A stretch of DNA of 64,000 nucleotides from Mycobacterium deserti (GTDB taxonomy: Bacteria; Actinomycetota; Actinomycetes; Mycobacteriales; Mycobacteriaceae): contig NZ_JAODWD010000003.1 of the NCBI RefSeq assembly GCF_025345615.1, positions 372,001 through 436,000 of the forward strand, written 5' to 3'. The translations under genes were made by a program, and so were the position numbers. Of the stretch, positions 60,277 through 64,000 are shown one piece after another. Within the stretch, counting starts at the first letter, position 1; each line of letters begins with the position of its first letter. The notes under the pieces were generated by a model. That model saw only the letters and a list, made by a program, of their open reading frames with translations, ran no database searches and was not told the origin of the DNA.

Positions 60277-63002
60277 GTGGCAGGTAAGGCCCGCGTACAC
60301 GAGTTGGCTAAGGAACTCGGTGTCACCAGTAAGCAAGTGCTCGCTCGACTGAGCGAACAGGGCGAATTCGTCAAATCAGCGTCCTCCACCGTGGAGGCAC
60401 CCGTCGCACGTCGGCTGCGTGAGTCGTTCGGCGGCGGCAAGCCCGCGGCGGACAAGGTTGCCTCCGGAGGCAATGGTTCGTCGGCTGCGGCCGCCCCTGC
60501 CGCCGGGGCCGCCGCCAGTGCGCCCGCCAAACCGGCGGCGCCCAAGCCTGCAGCACCGGCCCCTCCGCCGCCCGTCGCTCCTCCCGCGGCGGAAAGTGCG
60601 CCGCCGCCGGCTCCCGCCGCGCCCCCCGCCGCTCCGACTCCCGGTCCGACCCCGGGTCCGCGGCCGGGCCCGATGCCGGGTCCGCCCAAGCCCGCCGCGC
60701 GGACTCCGCGCGTCGGCAACAACCCCTTCTCGTCACAACAGCCGGTCGACCGGCCGATTCCGCGTCCGCAGGCCCCGCGCCCCGGTCCCGGCGGTCCGCG
60801 CCCCGGTGGCGGTCCGCGCCCCGGCATGACGCCGAACAACATGCCGCCGCGTCCCGGCGGCCCCCGGCCAGGACCCGGCGCTCGTGGCCCGGGTGGACCC
60901 CGTCCAGGCCCCGGCGGCCGCGGACCCGGCCCGAGCACCGCAGGACGTCCCGGTGGCGGTGGTGGCGGCGGCGGCGGTAATTACCGCAGCGGCGGCCCCG
61001 GCGGTGGCGGCGGCGGCGCACCCGCGGGTGGCGGCGGCTATCGCGGCAGGCCAGGTGGCGGCGGACGGCCAGGACAACGTGGCGGCGCGGCCGGTGCGTT
61101 CGGTCGTCCCGGCGGCGCGCCCAAGCGTGGCCGCAAGTCGAAGCGGGCGAAACGCGCCGAGTACGAGAACATGCAGGCACCGGTCGTCGGTGGCGTGCGG
61201 TTGCCGCACGGCAACGGCGAGACCATCCGGCTGGCCCGCGGTGCATCGCTGTCGGATTTCGCGGAGAAGATCGACGCCAACCCGGCCTCGCTGGTGCAGG
61301 CGCTGTTCAACCTCGGCGAGATGGTCACCGCGACGCAGTCGGTCGGCGACGACACGCTGGAGCTGCTCGGCAACGAGATGAACTACGTCGTGCAGGTCGT
61401 GTCCCCGGAGGACGAGGACCGCGAACTGCTGCAGTCCTTCGACCTCTCCTATGGCGAGGACGAGGGTGGCGAGGACGACCTCGAGTTCCGTCCGCCGGTC
61501 GTCACGGTCATGGGTCACGTGGACCACGGCAAGACCCGACTGCTGGACACGATCCGAGACGCCACCGTCCGCGAGGGCGAGGCCGGCGGCATCACCCAGC
61601 ACATCGGCGCCTACCAGGTCGCAGTCGACCTCGACGGCAACGAGCGCCCGATCACCTTCATCGACACCCCTGGTCACGAGGCGTTCACCGCCATGCGTGC
61701 CCGCGGCGCTAAGGCCACCGACATCGCGATCCTGGTGGTCGCCGCCGACGACGGTGTGATGCCGCAGACGGTGGAGGCGGTCAACCACGCCCAGGCTGCC
61801 GACGTGCCGATCGTGGTGGCGGTCAACAAGATCGACAAGGAAGGCGCAGATCCCTCGAAGATCCGCGGCCAGCTCACCGAGTACGGGCTGGTGCCCGAGG
61901 AGTACGGCGGCGACACGATGTTCGTCGACATCTCCGCCAAGCAGGGCACCAACATCGACGCGCTGCTCGAAGCGGTCATCCTGACCGCCGACGCGTCCCT
62001 TGACCTGCGGGCCAACCCCGACATGGAGGCTCAGGGCGTGGCGATCGAGGCGCATCTGGACCGCGGACGCGGCCCGGTGGCCACGGTGCTCATCCAACGC
62101 GGCACGCTGCGCGTGGGCGACTCGGTGGTGGCAGGCGACGCCTACGGTCGCGTGCGCCGCATGGTCGACGAGCACGGCGAGGACGTCGAGGCGGCGCTGC
62201 CGTCGCGGCCGGTGCAGGTCATCGGCTTCACGTCGGTGCCGGGTGCCGGTGACAACTTCCTCGTCGTCGACGAGGACCGCATCGCCCGCCAGATCGCCGA
62301 CCGGCGCAGCGCGCGCAAGCGCAACGCGCTGGCTGCCCGCAGCCGCAAGCGGATCAGCCTCGAGGACCTGGATTCGGCGCTGAAGGAAACCAGCCAGCTG
62401 AACCTGATCCTCAAGGGCGACAACGCCGGTACGGTCGAGGCACTCGAGGAGGCCCTGCTGGGCATCCAGGTCGACGACGAAGTCGAGCTTCGGGTCATCG
62501 ACCGCGGCGTCGGTGGCGTGACCGAGACCAACGTCAACCTGGCGTCGGCCTCGGATGCGATCATCATCGGCTTCAACGTCCGCGCCGAGGGCAAGGCCAC
62601 CGAGCTGGCCAACCGCGAGGGTGTCGAGATCCGGTACTACTCGGTGATCTACCAGGCCATCGACGAGATCGACAGCGCGCTCAAGGGCATGCTCAAGCCG
62701 ATCTACGAGGAGCGCGAGCTCGGCCGGGCCGAGATCCGCGCGATCTTCCGGTCGTCGAAGGTCGGCAACATCGCCGGTTGCCTGGTGCAGTCGGGCATCA
62801 TGCGACGCAACGCCAAGGCCCGCCTGCTGCGCGACAATGTCGTGGTCGCCGAGAACCTGACGGTGTCTTCGCTGAAGCGCGAGAAGGACGACGCCACCGA
62901 GGTGCGCGAGGGTTACGAGTGTGGTCTCACGCTGACGTACTCCGACATCAAGGAAGGCGATGTGATCGAGACCTACGAGCTGGTGGAGAAGGAGAGGGTC
63001 TA

Positions 63003-63003
<1 letters not shown>
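60277..63003 (+). CDS. infB: Translation initiation factor IF-2
   Basis: A 908-residue GTPase that places initiator tRNA on the ribosome. The N-terminal IF2_N domain is at 1-55 ([20 protein letters not shown]). A long Ala/Pro then Gly/Arg-rich disordered linker (about 60-290) follows, with a second IF2_N at about 315-375. The G domain has GHVDHGKT (413-420), DTPGHEAF and NKID. Domains II-IV complete the protein. GTG 60277 follows GATGGAGATG. The low-complexity linker is typical of actinobacteria and likely variable in length between strains. Confidence 0.97.

Positions 63004-64000
<997 letters not shown>

Overview
The window looks like the chromosome of a fast-growing mycobacterium (Mycolicibacterium-like). 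It is uniformly GC-rich, encodes a mycothione reductase, an EfpA-type exporter and PGRS-type glycine-rich proteins, and many genes start directly behind TANNNT boxes in the mycobacterial leaderless style. Its backbone follows, from memory, the M. tuberculosis order Rv2868c to Rv2837c: ispG, a DUF4081 GNAT, penicillin-binding lipoprotein and map at the left; glnA-like amidotransferase/ALDH/SDR genes in the middle; then lysophospholipase-like, mtr, mqo, chelatase-like ATPase, cobO, cobB, cysG, efpA, proS, rimP, nusA, ylxR, infB, rbfA and a DHH phosphoesterase at the right. Species-level assignment cannot be made from sequence reading alone. No tRNA, rRNA, CRISPR array or transposase was seen.

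Layout. 1-7.2 kb: isoprenoid (ispG, partial), two acetyltransferase-like genes (one with a GyrA-like coil), a class B PBP lipoprotein, a DUF1707 protein, methionine aminopeptidase and cobQ. 7.2-18.8 kb: an accessory sugar/polyol cluster with a LacI regulator, mannose-6-phosphate isomerase, FrcACB-like ABC importer, class II aldolase, FGGY kinase, DeoR regulator, 1-phosphofructokinase, Zn alcohol dehydrogenase, HAD phosphatase and SDR. Three copies of a TGACANCGNTGTCA-like palindrome tie its two divergent promoter regions together. 18.8-24.8 kb: a lipoprotein, a degenerate alpha/beta-hydrolase, the NAGGN osmolyte pair (asparagine-synthetase-like amidotransferase plus GNAT/ATP-grasp ligase), a small membrane protein and a TetR with two 18-bp operators. 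24.8-31.6 kb: an amino acid/amine permease, glutamine-synthetase-like ligase, class I amidotransferase, ALDH, SDR and GntR regulator, best read as a gamma-glutamylation route for ethanolamine or polyamines.

31.6-39.5 kb: two tandem PGRS-like exported proteins without a PE domain, an ArsR regulator, a relic of a BTAD regulator, an intact 963-residue BTAD/NB-ARC regulator and a methyltransferase. The arrangement suggests duplication of a PGRS-BTAD unit followed by decay of one regulator. 39.5-42.1 kb: a complete cobalt ECF importer (cbiMNQO) behind an ArsR/SmtB-like palindrome. 42.06-42.46 kb: a 329-bp low-GC segment with a 59-codon gene, bracketed by identical 35-bp direct repeats that duplicate the convergent ends of cbiO and mtr.

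42.4-52.1 kb: mtr and a lysophospholipase-like gene, divergent from mqo, an ElaA-type GNAT, chelatase-like ATPase, cobO, cobB and cysG. Together with cobQ and cbiMNQO, cobalt uptake and cobalamin/siroheme synthesis are spread over three loci. 52.1-64 kb: two tandem EfpA-like exporters, proS, a Tat-type lipoprotein with a ferritin-like partner, and the rimP-nusA-ylxR-infB-rbfA-DHH translation/transcription operon, cut by the window end.

Starts were chosen from ribosome-binding sites, TANNNT boxes, overlaps and family N-termini; coordinates include the stop codon.
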